From Allacma fusca (lineage: Eukaryota > Arthropoda > Collembola > Symphypleona > Sminthuridae): a stretch of 64,000 nt of DNA. The notes under the pieces were generated by a model, which saw only the letters and a list, made by a program, of their open reading frames with translations, was not told where the DNA came from and searched no databases. Below are positions 14,734 through 26,946 of this stretch, one piece after another (the stretch's first letter is position 1; each line of letters starts with the position of its first letter). A program made the position numbers and the translations under genes. The stretch covers positions 48,929,402-48,993,401 of the forward strand of contig OX359249.1 in NCBI GenBank assembly GCA_947179485.1, given 5' to 3'.

Positions 14734-16043
14734 TATAGAGCAAAATGAATGCTTTTGAGAAGTACTTATATAACAGTAACTATAATAATTAAGAGCAATT
14801 GAATATCACAAAATAAGTAGGCATATTTTGCTTATTATTGAGAGGACATGGAGAAAGATTTCTCCATTGAAAAGTAGGTGAAGGATGTAAACAAATATAT
14901 TTGAGCTTCACAGGATTTACTCTTTGATGGGTTATTTGAAAACACGAGACAACACAACTCCAGTCAACATCAGCCTTTCCTAAACTTTCTCTCAATCTCA
15001 CGTCAAATAAGTTTCCTCGTAACATTCACTCCGTCAAATTGTCATGGAGTGAAGGTCCCTTTCTCATGTGATTTTTATGGCGGCAATCTCTTCCTCTCTC
15101 ATTTTATTTCCCGAGTTCCATTCTAATTTTTGTACCCATGTGATCACATTTACAGTATTTCAGGAAGTGAACCTTAATTTCTGATTAAATTCCAAGGTAC
15201 ACCCAGGTATGTAAATACAACAATCACTCCTTCATTTCAAAGTTCGGACTACACTCCAACTCGTTATTGAAGTGCAGTACGGAATCTTCACTTAATGATT
15301 TAATTTAGTCTTAATTAATAAGTTAATTAAGCACAAGAACATTCTGTTCAGTAGTCACCATGTATGTAGCAGGGATCAGTTCTTGTAAATAAATTAATAT
15401 TTTTTGTATTTTGTTAATACATGTGCACTGCATTCCTAGTAGGATTTTTAAATTGGTCAAATACGTTAAAAAGATGCTGTATTTGGTATTAATAGTTGTC
15501 GTTTTATTTCTATATTAATGTTCTGCTTTTAATTATAGGATGTTTCAACTTTTACTCTCTGAGGGTTTAAACTAGCAGTTGTAGAATCAGTTGAATGGTG
15601 ATAATTATTTGAGATTGGAGGAATTTTTGGGATTATTTGTTTTGTGTAGGATTTCGTAAATGACCTGATAGTAGTGAATTATTAGGGATAAATATTGCAA
15701 ATAGTAATAAGAGCGTTTGTTCGGAGGGTGGAGTTGAGTGGGACAAGTTTTAAATGTACTCTAGAGATTATTTGGTGACCACCAGTCTGTGATTTGAAGT
15801 CTGTAACCAGAAAGCATGTATTTTGTACTTATTGTTAGTATTTTAAGGCCTGACTCTGGGTTTGTAATTGAGTATATATGTTTTTATGTTTCAGATCGGT
15901 GACTTTGGAATAATCATACTTGTATCCGTGGAGAAGATTTTCCCGTTAACTTTGACCTGTGACCTGTGGCTAGTCACTGTTGTTAGTGGCGTGAATGATC
16001 AGTTGACTGATACCCCAGACGCTTTGGATGGTGCTATTTCAAA

Positions 16044-17282
16044 ATGTTAAATAGAGTTTTTCATAACTATGGCTATTTAGCCTTAAAAAGGAGCCTCTGT
16101 AGTGTCCAACAAGTTGCTGACCAAGGGGCAGTGAAGATTTTACCTGAACCTGGCTCTCCTGATGTTTATTTGGATTTTAATAAGAGGCTGGGGGAAAACT
16201 TGGACTGGAAAAATAAAATCGCGGAAACAATGCTCTTATATCCGGATTTTGTCAGTGCCGAAGATGAACAAAGCTTGATGAAGGAATTAGAGCCTTACCT
16301 AAGCCGGCTACATTATGAGACGTCCCATTGGGATGATGTAAGCAGAGATTCAGTCCTTTTGATTGAAATTCAAGGTAGATTATATAAGTATGTGTGTCGG
16401 ATTACTTTGAACGTCAAAAACTGCAAGCAAGACAGGACCAATTTCTACTGCTTGTGTATGAAATGTATACTTTAAAAATAGATTTGATTGTTGATTCATT
16501 TGGACTTTTGATAAGTTAGATGCTATTTGTTTGCTAATAGGCAATCCACCACTACAGAGAGACTGAACGTAGTAAATGGAACAAAAATAACGAAGGAATA
16601 ATCAACCGCGTCCGAAGATTAGCATTTCCACCGAATGTGTCTCCGTTGAAATTAGTCCACGTGCTTGATTTGGCAAAGAATGGTGTGATTAAACCACACG
16701 TTGATAGTGTGAGGGTAAGATTTTTTACAATTTTACAGTATAATTAGTATTAGTCCTAATTTGAAATATGAACGTATTTAGCTCGTTTGAACTAATATTA
16801 TGTTGGCATTAACAATAAACGAAGTCAGAGTGATAATGAAAAGTGAATAATTTTCCAGTTTTGCGGTACAACCATTGCCGGAATAAGTTTATTATCAAGT
16901 AGTATAATGCGGTTGAGGCTAGAAGAAGATAAAGAAGTTTACTGCGATGTTCTCCTTCCCCGGTTTTCCTTATATGTTATGAAGTATGTCTGAAAATTTA
17001 TTTATTGGTTCCTTCTGGAATGTTACATTATTTCCAACATATTGTGAAATATAATTGATTTTAAAAATATGCTAAATCGTAGATAAAAATTTACATTATT
17101 TTTATTATTGCAGAGATTACGCAAGGTTTAAATACACTCACGAGATTATGAGTGAAACTGAATCTTCCTTTAAAGGAGAGCTAGTACCAAGAGATAGAAG
17201 GGTATCTATTATATGTCGGAATGAACCTGCAAGTGGTGATGCGTCGACGAATGATATATTCGAAGAAATTCGACTGCTTTAA
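16044..17282 (+). CDS. ALKBH7: ALKBH7-like mitochondrial 2-oxoglutarate/Fe(II) dioxygenase
   Basis: Four coding exons: 16044-16337, 16541-16714, 16859-16983, 17114-17282. All introns are GT-AG and the joined frame gives 253 aa (human 221). ALKBH7 is an AlkB-family oxygenase of the mitochondrial matrix, linked to programmed necrosis and to mitochondrial RNA and metabolite handling. The sequence shows the AlkB iron ligands H151 and D153 (KPHVDS) and H207 (THEI), then R227 and R233 in RRVSIICR, which bind 2-oxoglutarate in the family. The blocks VHVLDL and FCGTTIAG match the family closely. The N-terminus (MLNRVFHNYGYLALKR) is basic and lacks acidic residues, as expected of a mitochondrial presequence. 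An acceptor at 15894 suggests that the first coding exon begins at 15895 and that an upstream non-coding exon exists. The gene converges on NCKAP1. Confidence 0.93.
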
Positions 17283-17378
17283 AAAAACGGGGGAACAAAT
17301 ACATACACAAAGCAACAATAACCCTTCACACCATTTAGACACTGTTTAAAAATGATAATTTATGGTAGGGTTTGACGA

Positions 17379-17384
17379 AATAAA
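17379..17384 (+). terminator. Poly(A) signal of ALKBH7
   Basis: AATAAA lies 97 nt after the ALKBH7 stop. A second copy is at 17392-17397. Confidence 0.6.
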
Positions 17385-17427
17385 AATTACGAATAAAAAA
17401 TATTTACTATACAAGTACGACCTTACA

Positions 17428-17433
17428 TTTATT
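17428..17433 (-). terminator. Poly(A) signal of NCKAP1
   Basis: AATAAA on the minus strand, about 310 nt after the NCKAP1 stop. It lies only about 45 bp from the opposing ALKBH7 signals. Confidence 0.5.
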
Positions 17434-17741
17434 GTGGCGTTACGTTTGTGTAAAATTACGGTAAACTTGTGTGCTCAGAATACAATAATAATGATCTCAA
17501 CTAAAAACACATGCAGAAACAAGCCATGCATAGTGTGAACTGAATGTTAAAGAATAATAACATAAAAACATATTATAATACTCTACTATAATTAAAGTTG
17601 AACGTTGCGTATTGTACGTTGACGATTCCAATAACAGCAGACTTTATGAACATCTACAGGCAAAAATACATGCAAAAATTAGTTAATAACTCACACGAAC
17701 TGAAAACCAATCAACTACTGCCGACATTTGCAAATTAATTT

Positions 17742-20700
17742 TTAAGGTGTATGAGAATTAGCATATTCTTGTTTATACACTGCATGGAAGGCGTTGCGAA
17801 TGAGCGCGTACGGGAAGCAAGATTCCAACAGATCCATCGTCAGAAACGGTGACTCTTGTACTATCTGAAATTCAAAAGCAATTCCAGTATTAAGTTTGAC
17901 CAACTCGAGCGGTGAAATCAGCTAATCCTGAAAACGTTTTATGTGACTATCAGTATAATAACACTGAACTCCGTTTACCATATCGAGTAAAAGGTAGACG
18001 GATTCTCTATTCTTCACAGCTTCTTTGTCCGCTTCCTGGCCTAGCCTCAGAAGGCTTGAAGATGCAAGCTGCAAAAATTACAAATAGTCACATTTGAACA
18101 GATGACTTATTATCAGCTATGAACTATTCTATTATATTTTAGAAATTCCTCAATCCACCTCAATTAAGACCTAAAGAAATTAGTTGTTAAATAATTGATT
18201 ATTACTTTGTACGAATATTTTAACCACTAATATTTGCTATCTTCAATGTTCATTGTTTCATGTTTAACACGGTCTATACAGTATAAATGTCGTATTTGAG
18301 TTATAGACAACAATAATAATAATTTTTGTTGTATAAAATTATCGCTAACGATTTTCAATATATATTTAAAAGTCATTATAAACTCACGGCAAGAAACTCT
18401 TTAAGCCTTTCTTCAATGTCCCCTTGACCGCAAATGCTGAACAAGGCACCGAATATTGCATTGACAGCAGCTGCTAAGCAGTGTATGTTATTTGAATGTC
18501 CTTCTAATGAGGCACGGTAAACTGAAACGTCGATTCGAGCTAGTTTTGGTATAGACACAGCTACAAATACCATTAGTAAACAAGCAAGTGTGTATTCATC
18601 CTCTCCGGTTTCTACATAAAAACCACGTAATATTAGTTCATATGAACAAAAAAATTATAAAAAATATTACACTGGCAATTAAGTGCTATATTATTCCACT
18701 GCCTTACCGTTCTTTTGACTTCGCAATGCGTGAACTAATGTGGGATCAACTTTCATAGGAATACCAGCAGCAGAAGCCATTTCCGCAACATTCTGCATTT
18801 AAGAAAGTTATTTAAATTACTGACTTACAACACACAGATATTTTTAAGACTGATTAAGCTCACGATTGATTCTCCATTTGGAGCGTGCTCATGAAATTCT
18901 AATATGGAACTTAGAAGGAAAGGTATCCTATCAATCAGTGTATCGTGTAAAGCCTCCTGTGTAAGCTGACGAAATCTCAGTATCATTCCGATGATTGTCA
19001 TTCTCTGCAAAACATTTTCCACGTCTAGAACATAGATTATAATAGAAACACACTGCCATTACTAACATTTCAGATTGTGTAAAAGGACAGGGAGAATTGA
19101 AAATCATAAAAATATCCACACTTACTGATTAACTTTTTAAACAGTTCTTTCATATTTTCAGGCTTATCAAAGTTTGTACGTAGTGCAAGCAAAATATCTT
19201 TGTTTGTAGACACCATTTTCTAAAATTCAGATCCAAAATTATGCACACACAGAAAATTAGTTTCAGCAATACAGCACAATATCATTATACAAATTTAAAA
19301 CCTAAAGATATTACAGGGAACAATCAACTACTTACCTTCAGCTCCTGTACCTGACCAGCTATATGCCACATTAATGTTTCGTTCAAATGCTTCATTCCGT
19401 ATGGTCCGATTAGTTCCGCCAAAGCACGAAGCTCTGTTATATCTGAAAACTCTTCAGCACTGAATGGAACGGATCCTTCCGCTGTCAAACTGACAAAAGC
19501 CTTTTGATTCCCTGAGAAAATTATATTGCCTGCGCTGACACGCCGAAGAAGAACTTCTGAATACCACTGGGTGTACAAAACAGCGACGGTTTTCTCGCCA
19601 TGGCTATCCATTTGTTGCGTTTGCTGGAGCAGCACATTATTGAACACTCGGGTCATGTCCAGGTGAACTAATGAAGAATAGAATAACTGGAGTAAGACTC
19701 AGTATTTTATTAAAAGAAATGAACTAAAAGTATGGTGGAAGTATATACCGTAATTTTCGACTGTCTGGAGCACATTCATGTAGGCTCGTACACTAGCAAG
19801 CAGTTCTGAAGGTTTGGCAATCTCATTTGTATCCGGACTGAACATGACCATTCCGACCAGCGCTCTAGCGAAGCGACTTTCCAGGTGCTGATGTAAATAC
19901 TCTTTCGGTGCAAATGTATACTCCCACACGGAAATCGAAGGACAATAATTTATTGCATAGCATAGTTCCGTAAGGGCCATGTGGAGTTTGTCCATTCTAA
20001 AATTTAGAGTAAAATCCAAAAATCCAAAAATTATAAAGGGTAACATTATGCATAGTTTAGAAGAAATAAAAAATTAGTACGTCGTTAAATCTTCTCTTGT
20101 TTTCCTAAAACTTTCAACCCCTGGTTTATTAATTTCAGGCAGTGGTTTCTTGTTTTTGTCCTTAGCTTTTTTCCGATGCAAATGGTGCGCAATAAGGGCA
20201 GCACAATGCTTGGGCAATAACTGTTGATAGGAAGTGAAGCATGTAACCCTTGTAGTACCAAAATAAAATCAAGAAAATATATTGTTACACTTACTTTGTC
20301 GCTTAGTGTGCATTGTTCATCGCAGATTGTGGTAATAATATTTTTCGCCTCTTTTGCCATCTCATCCAAAAAAATGTTCACAACCGACAAACTTCTCTCT
20401 CTAATATGATGGCGCTGGAAAACGTTCGAAAGAGAAAATCATTGCATGGATAAAAATAACAATATGAACAAATATTTGTCATGATTAAAAGACAATCCGT
20501 TGTCTATACCTCTTCTGGACACATTTCATGGGTACAATTTTGAAAATGGCTACAAATTAACGGAAACGCAACAATGTAACGATTTTGAGCTGGGAATTCT
20601 AAGCACATATGGAATTGGTCTTCAAAGATTTTGTTGTAGAAACTGAAAGCAAAAAAATCAGGGTTAAACCTCCAAACATTAACTGCTTAGAATAATAAAG

Positions 20701-23700
20701 GGTTTTAATAACAAAATAATTCAAACCTGAATACAAAAAAGTCTACTCACCAAAACAAGGAGAGATCTGAGGTTTCAAGCAACAGCTCATCTTGGAAGTC
20801 TACAAGTTTCAGGTGAAAAATACTGGTATTCATTAAATATGATAACCCTTGGATACGAATGACCGTATGGGACAGGAACGATTGTAATCTATACCAGTCC
20901 AAGCGGATACCGCGGAAATCAAATATTTCGTTGTCTTCGACTATACACAAAAAACATCTTAGAGTATACTTTCTTAGAGTATGCTATTTCACCTACATTT
21001 ACTAATAACACTGCCCTGAAACTGAAATAAAACGATTATTTTTTTATTACAGTACAGTGCTAAAATACACACTAATAATTTCTTATTACTAACCTTGCTT
21101 GACAGAAAGATTAGATATTGTGCTATAAATAGAAGCTAGAATCATTGATTCGTTCTCCATCTTTGCGAAATTCCCCAATAATTGCCCCAACGCTGGTCCA
21201 TCATAGCAAGAGAGATACTGCACATAGTATCTCTGGATAACTTGGCTATATTTCCTCACTAGTGCTAAATTCAAAAAAAATATTTGCAATTAGACCTTAA
21301 TTTTTAAAAAAGCTGGTACTTCAAATATGAGATATTACGGAAAATGAGAATTATCAGCGCAAACCTCGCAATTCTTCCATATGAAAAAGGAGTTCGGGAA
21401 GTTGCCTATCAATTAAATCTTCAGTTGCCTTGCTTTTTCCTTTGTGTAGAGGCGGATTATCGTGATGTCGAAGAAGCCACACAACTTCATCTCTAGCGTA
21501 GCAAAGTCCCATGAATACGTATAGTGCCTAAAAACGAACGGTTACAAAATTAAATACACATATATCATATCCAACACGCAGCTAAGGATTATTAATAGAA
21601 ACGTCATAAGATATTAATAACAAACTCACTTTCGGTCCCAATAAACCTGGCTGATCCGTCATAACCAAAGCCATTTCTTTCAGGGCTGTGCGAAAAAACT
21701 TTCTCCTTTCTCTGTGCATTAGAGCGCTAGAAATAAATATTTCCATATTCGCATGATTACTTTAACTGAAGTAATTCATAGTTATATTCAATATGAAATG
21801 AGAGGTATGTTCCTTTGCTTACGCGTGCTGAACGGCATAGCTTCCAGCGTCTTTAACTTCAGATATTCTTTTGTTGTAACCCTTTATGGTGTCGAAGAAT
21901 CCATTTATATATGAATGAGTATACAGGACCTCATCGCGAAACAAGGTCACAACCCATGAAGATTTCAGTGCTGCCAGCCACATTTCGTCAGAAGCAGGAA
22001 TATTTGCATTTCCTAATGCATGATGGCAGAGCATGAAACCAACTAAAAATTGGGGAAAAAATTAATACCCACAAACGTCTAATTTATCACAACCAAAAAA
22101 TTGCTTTAAATAATTTAAATAATGCCTACAAATTATCCATCTTTCCATTGTATCTAAAGATAAATATTCGCAAGGAGTAGTATCCGTTCTTGCAGGTATT
22201 AGCAAGTAGCCGGGTTGTGCGGTCAAACTTAGCATTTGCTTTTTCCTGAATCATAAAATTGAAAGTAATTAAGGTTAGTTAAAAAAAGGGTTAATGCTAA
22301 TAAATGTTATCTCTACCTTCACAATACTTTATGAAAATGATAGTGAAAAATCAGTCACCGTAGAGTATCTGCTTCAAGATTCCGTCGAGGATAAATTTGT
22401 TGCAGTGAGATAAGAGCTCTGATAAGTAACTTAGAATGAGGTCCAAACTCTTCTGAAAGTTTTTTTAACGGCGGGTCATATTCTAGAATCATCTGTCCCA
22501 ATCTGGGAAAAGTGGTGTCACTATAAAAAAGAAAATAAAGGAATTTAATTCGAACATTCGTACAGTCAAAATGCAAACCGAAAACAGTATGCTCCTTCTT
22601 CAGAAAGTTTTTACGAGAACATTATTTCTACAACAATCAAATTCTTTTAGCAACAGAACCCACAGCATCTTACCAAAAATCCCAACAAAGGAAAAGTTTA
22701 GCCTATAAAAATTGAGGAATAATAGAACCAATAAAACCGAAAGTAAATTTGGAGGGCGGAAACAAAAATAAGTCATTCACAAACCTCGGAAGCGCAGCAA
22801 CAAACACAAAAAAATAATTGTTGCTTGCACTGACAACAATTTTAACACTACCACAACATACCACAAATTACAGCACCACATGCAAGAATAAAAAAAGATA
22901 AGGAATTATGGTCTCTCCCGTCTCCTTACGCTGGACTGCTAGCCATTTCCTGTGCAACGTGAAAGAGCCCTAAAACTGCTTTACGATCTTCTACCCGAGA
23001 AAGCAGTATCATAAGAGTAGTGTATGTAATAACAAGGTCAAGGTAGCCCTTGGTCAAGTCGAAATTCAAGGTCTGGTAAAAACAAAACAAAAAAATAAAC
23101 CATTTATTTTTGTATCCCCAACTTCATATCTCCAGTAGCATAAATTACTCATTAAAAGTAACAACACTCACAATGTCCAACTCCACTTGGCACGCATCCA
23201 TGATTGTAAGTAGCTCTGAAACATGATCCTTGAAGTCCAACAGATCCACGAACGTGTAGTAATACAAATGTAAAGTTTTGGTTATTTCCGCCCGGTACTG
23301 CCCAATATTTTGAACCTACAATCCCAACAACAATATTATCAATCCCCCCAACAATCCCTCCCTCCACCACCAACTTCCGGGTGCTGACTTCCATCCGGAA
23401 AATAGTTAAGTAATTTGTTGTATGTATCTGTACCCACACCCACTAGCAACGTACACAAACCTGCTTAATGTCAATGTTTGGAAACCGCTTGACAATATGC
23501 TTAATTGAGGACTCCAAAGTTTTCTCCGACAGAAACCCCGGTTTGGATTTCGTATCCCCACAAGCCTAAAAAAACCAGAAATCACACAAGTTTCATCGTA
23601 TCTCCACAATTCCATTTCAAAATCCAATAATTCAACCTTCCCTCATCCATGTCATTGTTATCATAAAATAAACAAATTATTGTCACATGAATGACACCAA

Positions 23701-23875
23701 ATACTTTCCCTTGAATCCTCAGATAATTGAACTCCACTCAGTCCCAAGAACACCGACGTTCAAATCCGAATCCTTAACCTACCTTTTTAATATTATAGAG
23801 TCTCGTGAGGAGACCGACACCCCTGTCATTCAAAATTGTCAACTTCTCAGCCAACTTCTGCTGTGTGACTTCCAT
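17742..23875 (-). CDS. NCKAP1: NCKAP1 / Hem (Nap1, Kette), WAVE regulatory complex subunit
   Basis: NCKAP1 is the scaffold subunit that pairs with CYFIP/Sra1 in the WAVE complex, which relays Rac signals to Arp2/3 and cortical actin. Twenty-two coding exons in transcript order: 23783-23875, 23461-23565, 23172-23297, 22930-23072, 22359-22520, 22130-22245, 21823-22042, 21630-21726, 21365-21527, 21094-21264, 20751-20940, 20510-20642, 20295-20414, 20081-20220, 19749-19996, 19336-19667, 19126-19219, 18864-19024, 18708-18792, 18388-18611, 17979-18068, 17742-17864. All junctions are GT-AG and in phase; the total is 1111 aa (human 1128). Family signatures include [17 protein letters not shown] at the start, [10 protein letters not shown] near residue 200, QRYYVQYLS near 415, [16 protein letters not shown] near 585, [13 protein letters not shown] near 745 and [17 protein letters not shown] near the end. 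The start codon has a strong context (CCACCATGG). I see no truncation. Confidence 0.97.
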
Positions 23876-24076
23876 GGTGGTTGATTGTTACTCCAATTTG
23901 TGACCCACTACCTCCTTCCCAGCTCCTCCACTGTATCCAGTCACTGGTCACAAAATACTGGACAAGGCCCTCTTACAACTCCATCCACTCCTCTCAACTC
24001 TGACGACACTCCACCAACTTTCGTTGACGACGAAAGGGAAGGATGGAAGAATGAGGAAATACTAATTATGTAAGTT

Positions 24077-24096
24077 GAGAGAGAGAGAGAGAGAGA
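24077..24096. repeat. (GA)n tract in a divergent promoter region
   Basis: A pure GA run about 200 bp upstream of the NCKAP1 start codon. In arthropods such tracts can bind GAGA-type factors, but here it may be only a microsatellite. Confidence 0.9.
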
Positions 24097-24601
24097 CACC
24101 CCACTATTTACCACTAGAATAATACAAACACATTAAATACAAGGATGAGCACTGTTAAAAAAAAGCGTCCACTAAAACCACTGAACCGACACTATTAGTC
24201 AGACTAAGACACGATTAGCACTTAACAAAAATGTTTTCTCATTTAAAAGGAACCCCCTTTTCTCATACTACATATCTCCTATGACAAATTACTCAATAAA
24301 CATGATTCACAAGTTGATTTTGTTTTTGAGTCAAGCACAACTTATAAAAGTCTATGTATATATTTAGGGATGAGAGAGATGCAGGAGGAGACGCATCCTT
24401 TCCACGGTTTCCTCATCTGCCGACGGTTGCCCTCCCATTCGCTAAATAGTTTACGCTTCAAGAATGAAGAAAGCAAACCGGGGTTTGTTCCTGTATGCAC
24501 TCCCAAACCTCACACTTGATATCAACTATTTTTGTGGACCTGCCTTTTCCTTCGCTCGCAGCATAGAGCACTCAAAAGCACATCCACGTATATTCATCCC
24601 G

Positions 24602-24655
24602 AGTGTGTTGTGTACTGTGTAGTGTGTGTGTGTGTGTGTGTGTGTAGTGTGTGTG
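24602..24655. repeat. (GT)n microsatellite, interrupted
   Basis: A GT dinucleotide tract with TA interruptions, inside the divergent intergenic region. Confidence 0.9.
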
Positions 24656-25230
24656 CATCTACCTCTAGTCACTCCTATACTACTCCATCCATACATGAGT
24701 AATCATTATACATTACATGTACATACAGTCGTTTGGGACGAGTAGTAGTAGAAGGACTCATTCATCCCAGTCTTCTTATTTACGTGTTAAAGGCTTAAAG
24801 GGTACACTTCCACGAGCACCACTGCACTATTATTCCTTCTACTTTACAGTGCATGAGTGCAGTGTTGTGTATATAGTGGGACGTTAATAACGCCAGTTGG
24901 GCTTGTCTAATGTCATTGGGACGGAGTGACGTTAGATGGGGACACCCTGCCGGAAATCCATACCTATCGAAATGGACAGTTCGGGATTAAAAGTTTTATT
25001 ATTCGCGGAAGACGGACGGAGTGAAATGGAGCCGAATATGAATCCTTGATTAAAAGTTTCGCGTTTAAAACAAAACAGTTGACTCAGTTGACTGTTTATA
25101 CTGACACGTGTCAGTGGCTTGACACGGAATTACAATACTGGGAGTCACTTGGTGTAATTTCAGGTGCTAGTTATTTTAGGTGAAATTAGACGTACGAAAA
25201 ACACTTCCGGAACCCTATAATACGGTCAGA

Positions 25231-26765
25231 ATGGGTGAGAGGGACTGGAGTCAAGGCCTGGGATACCAGTATATTTCAATATTTACAGTCGTGGCTTGTT
25301 ATTGGTAAGGATATTTTGTGACTACAATTTGTAAAGGCTGGAAAAGATTGGGGGGTTATTTACTAATATGAGGATTTGAATTCTTTAGGGTCATTTCGAT
25401 TTTGACGGTGTTTGTGAACAAGTCCCTCCTGAGTGCTCAGCATGACTTTGACGCCCCGTTATTTGTGACTTGGTTCCAGTGTGTATTTACCGTGGCAGTA
25501 TGTTTCCTCATGAAGAGACTGAGTTTAATTTGTGGTCGGTGTGGACTGTCACAGTTCCCCAATCAACCGTACAATTTTAAGTTACTAGTTAAGGTACGGA
25601 GAGCTGGAGATTCTGTTGGAGAATTTTTCTTAATTATGAGTTGATCTAAAGGTTGTATTATGACTTGTTGTTTTGGTTTTATTTCAGATACTCCCATTGT
25701 CAATCATTTTTGTGGGTATGATTACCTTCAACAACCTGTGCTTGAAGTATGTCAATGTTGCCTTTTATTACCTGGCACGATCCTTGACTACGGTTACCAA
25801 TGTGATTTTTACTTTCATACTGCTGCGTGAGTGCTCATATTTTGTGAATTACCATTTACAGAGACATAATCCGTAGTTTGTAAAATGTTTAGGCTTTTGG
25901 AGTTGGGAATGAAGGGTTAGATTCGTTACTGTTTCGTATGAAAGGAGTATTAATGTGTTTCAAATGTTTGACTTTTGTTGGATTTTTGAATAGATCAAAG
26001 AGTTTCTGGTAAGGCCATTCTTTGCTGTCTGGTTATTACTTTGGGCTATTTCCTTGGGATCGAAGAAGAATTGTTCCATGGTAATTAAATTTACGGGGAT
26101 TCTGCTTGATGTCTTTATTCGATGAATGATTTGAGGATTGCTGATACTTTTGTTTGTTATTTTTTCGCAGCAAGTTTAACATTCAATGGTGTTGTTTTTG
26201 GCATACTTTCATCCTGCTGTGTGTCACTTAATTCGATATACACGAAGAAAGTACTTCCAATAGTTGATAATAGCGCTTGGACTTTGACGTTTTACAACAA
26301 TGTCAACGCAAGTTTGCTATTCATTCCACTTATCTATTTCGTGGGGGAGTTTCCTGAGCGCATAATTGTGCATGAAATTGAGTCGGTCCACTTTTGGTTA
26401 TTAATGGTGGTAGGGGGAATTTGTGGTGTTTCCATTGGATTTGTAACTGCAATGCAAATTAAGGTAAGTGGATTATACTAATAGTCACGCTTTTGTTTTG
26501 AGATTTTAAATTCTCGTTTATTGAAGGGATTTATATTTTGTGTTCCATGCAGTTAACTTCCCCGCTAACTCACAACATTTCGGGAACAGCAAAAGCATGT
26601 GCCCAGACTGTCATAGCAGTTTGGTCGTACAATGATATCAAGCCCTGGATGTGGTGGTGTTCTAATTGGATAGTATTGATTGGCAGTGGCCTTTACGCGA
26701 GGGTTCAGCAGCTTGATATGGAGAGATTGTACAAAGACAAAAAGAGCAAAACTCTACCGTTGTAA
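25231..26765 (+). CDS. SLC35C1: GDP-fucose transporter, SLC35C1 type
   Basis: This Golgi membrane antiporter imports GDP-fucose in exchange for GMP, supplying fucosyltransferases for Notch and glycan fucosylation. Six coding exons: 25231-25304, 25389-25593, 25688-25826, 25994-26080, 26171-26463, 26553-26765. The joined frame gives 336 aa (human 364), with the shortage mainly at both termini. Family blocks are VFVNKSLL near residue 30, [15 protein letters not shown] at 101-115, [13 protein letters not shown] in exon 5, and [17 protein letters not shown] at 269-285, the signature of nucleotide-sugar transporters of this type. The hydrophobic pattern fits a multi-pass (about ten helix) drug/metabolite transporter fold. 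The first exon encodes a short cytosolic tail entering helix 1. The gene is divergent from NCKAP1 and convergent with CFAP57. Confidence 0.96.
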
Positions 26766-26940
26766 TAATCATCACTTATATTGTACTTTTTTTGTGCTTG
26801 TGATACTTTTACAGTGAACGGGTAGACCAGGTAAATAGTTACAATGGAGCTAATTCACTGTCGTTTTAGAGCGCATACCAAATTCAAGGTTGTAGTAATG
26901 CCAATTTATAGGTGGATGAAATTAACGGCTTATGTCCTAT

Positions 26941-26946
26941 AATAAA
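26941..26946 (+). terminator. Poly(A) signal of SLC35C1
   Basis: AATAAA lies 175 nt after the stop codon. Confidence 0.55.

Larger units (their letters stand above)
1..15867. other. Gene-poor region, no supported gene
   Basis: I find no exon series with consistent phase or a recognisable protein in these roughly 15.9 kb on either strand. Open frames of 60-120 codons occur in all frames, at the density expected for AT-rich DNA, and they lack a convincing chain of splice sites. The stretch holds many microsatellites (listed separately) and homopolymer tracts, such as a C run near 6207-6219. Two exon-like open frames (5362-5518 plus, 8355-8533 minus) are discussed as findings only. Distal regulatory DNA, long introns or UTRs of a gene outside the window cannot be excluded. 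Confidence 0.6.
23876..25230. promoter_or_regulatory. Divergent promoter region between NCKAP1 and SLC35C1
   Basis: The 1.36 kb between the two divergent start codons must hold both promoters and 5' UTRs. It contains a GA tract at 24077-24096 and a GT-rich tract at 24602-24655. I see no other gene here. The exact transcription starts cannot be placed from sequence. Confidence 0.5.
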
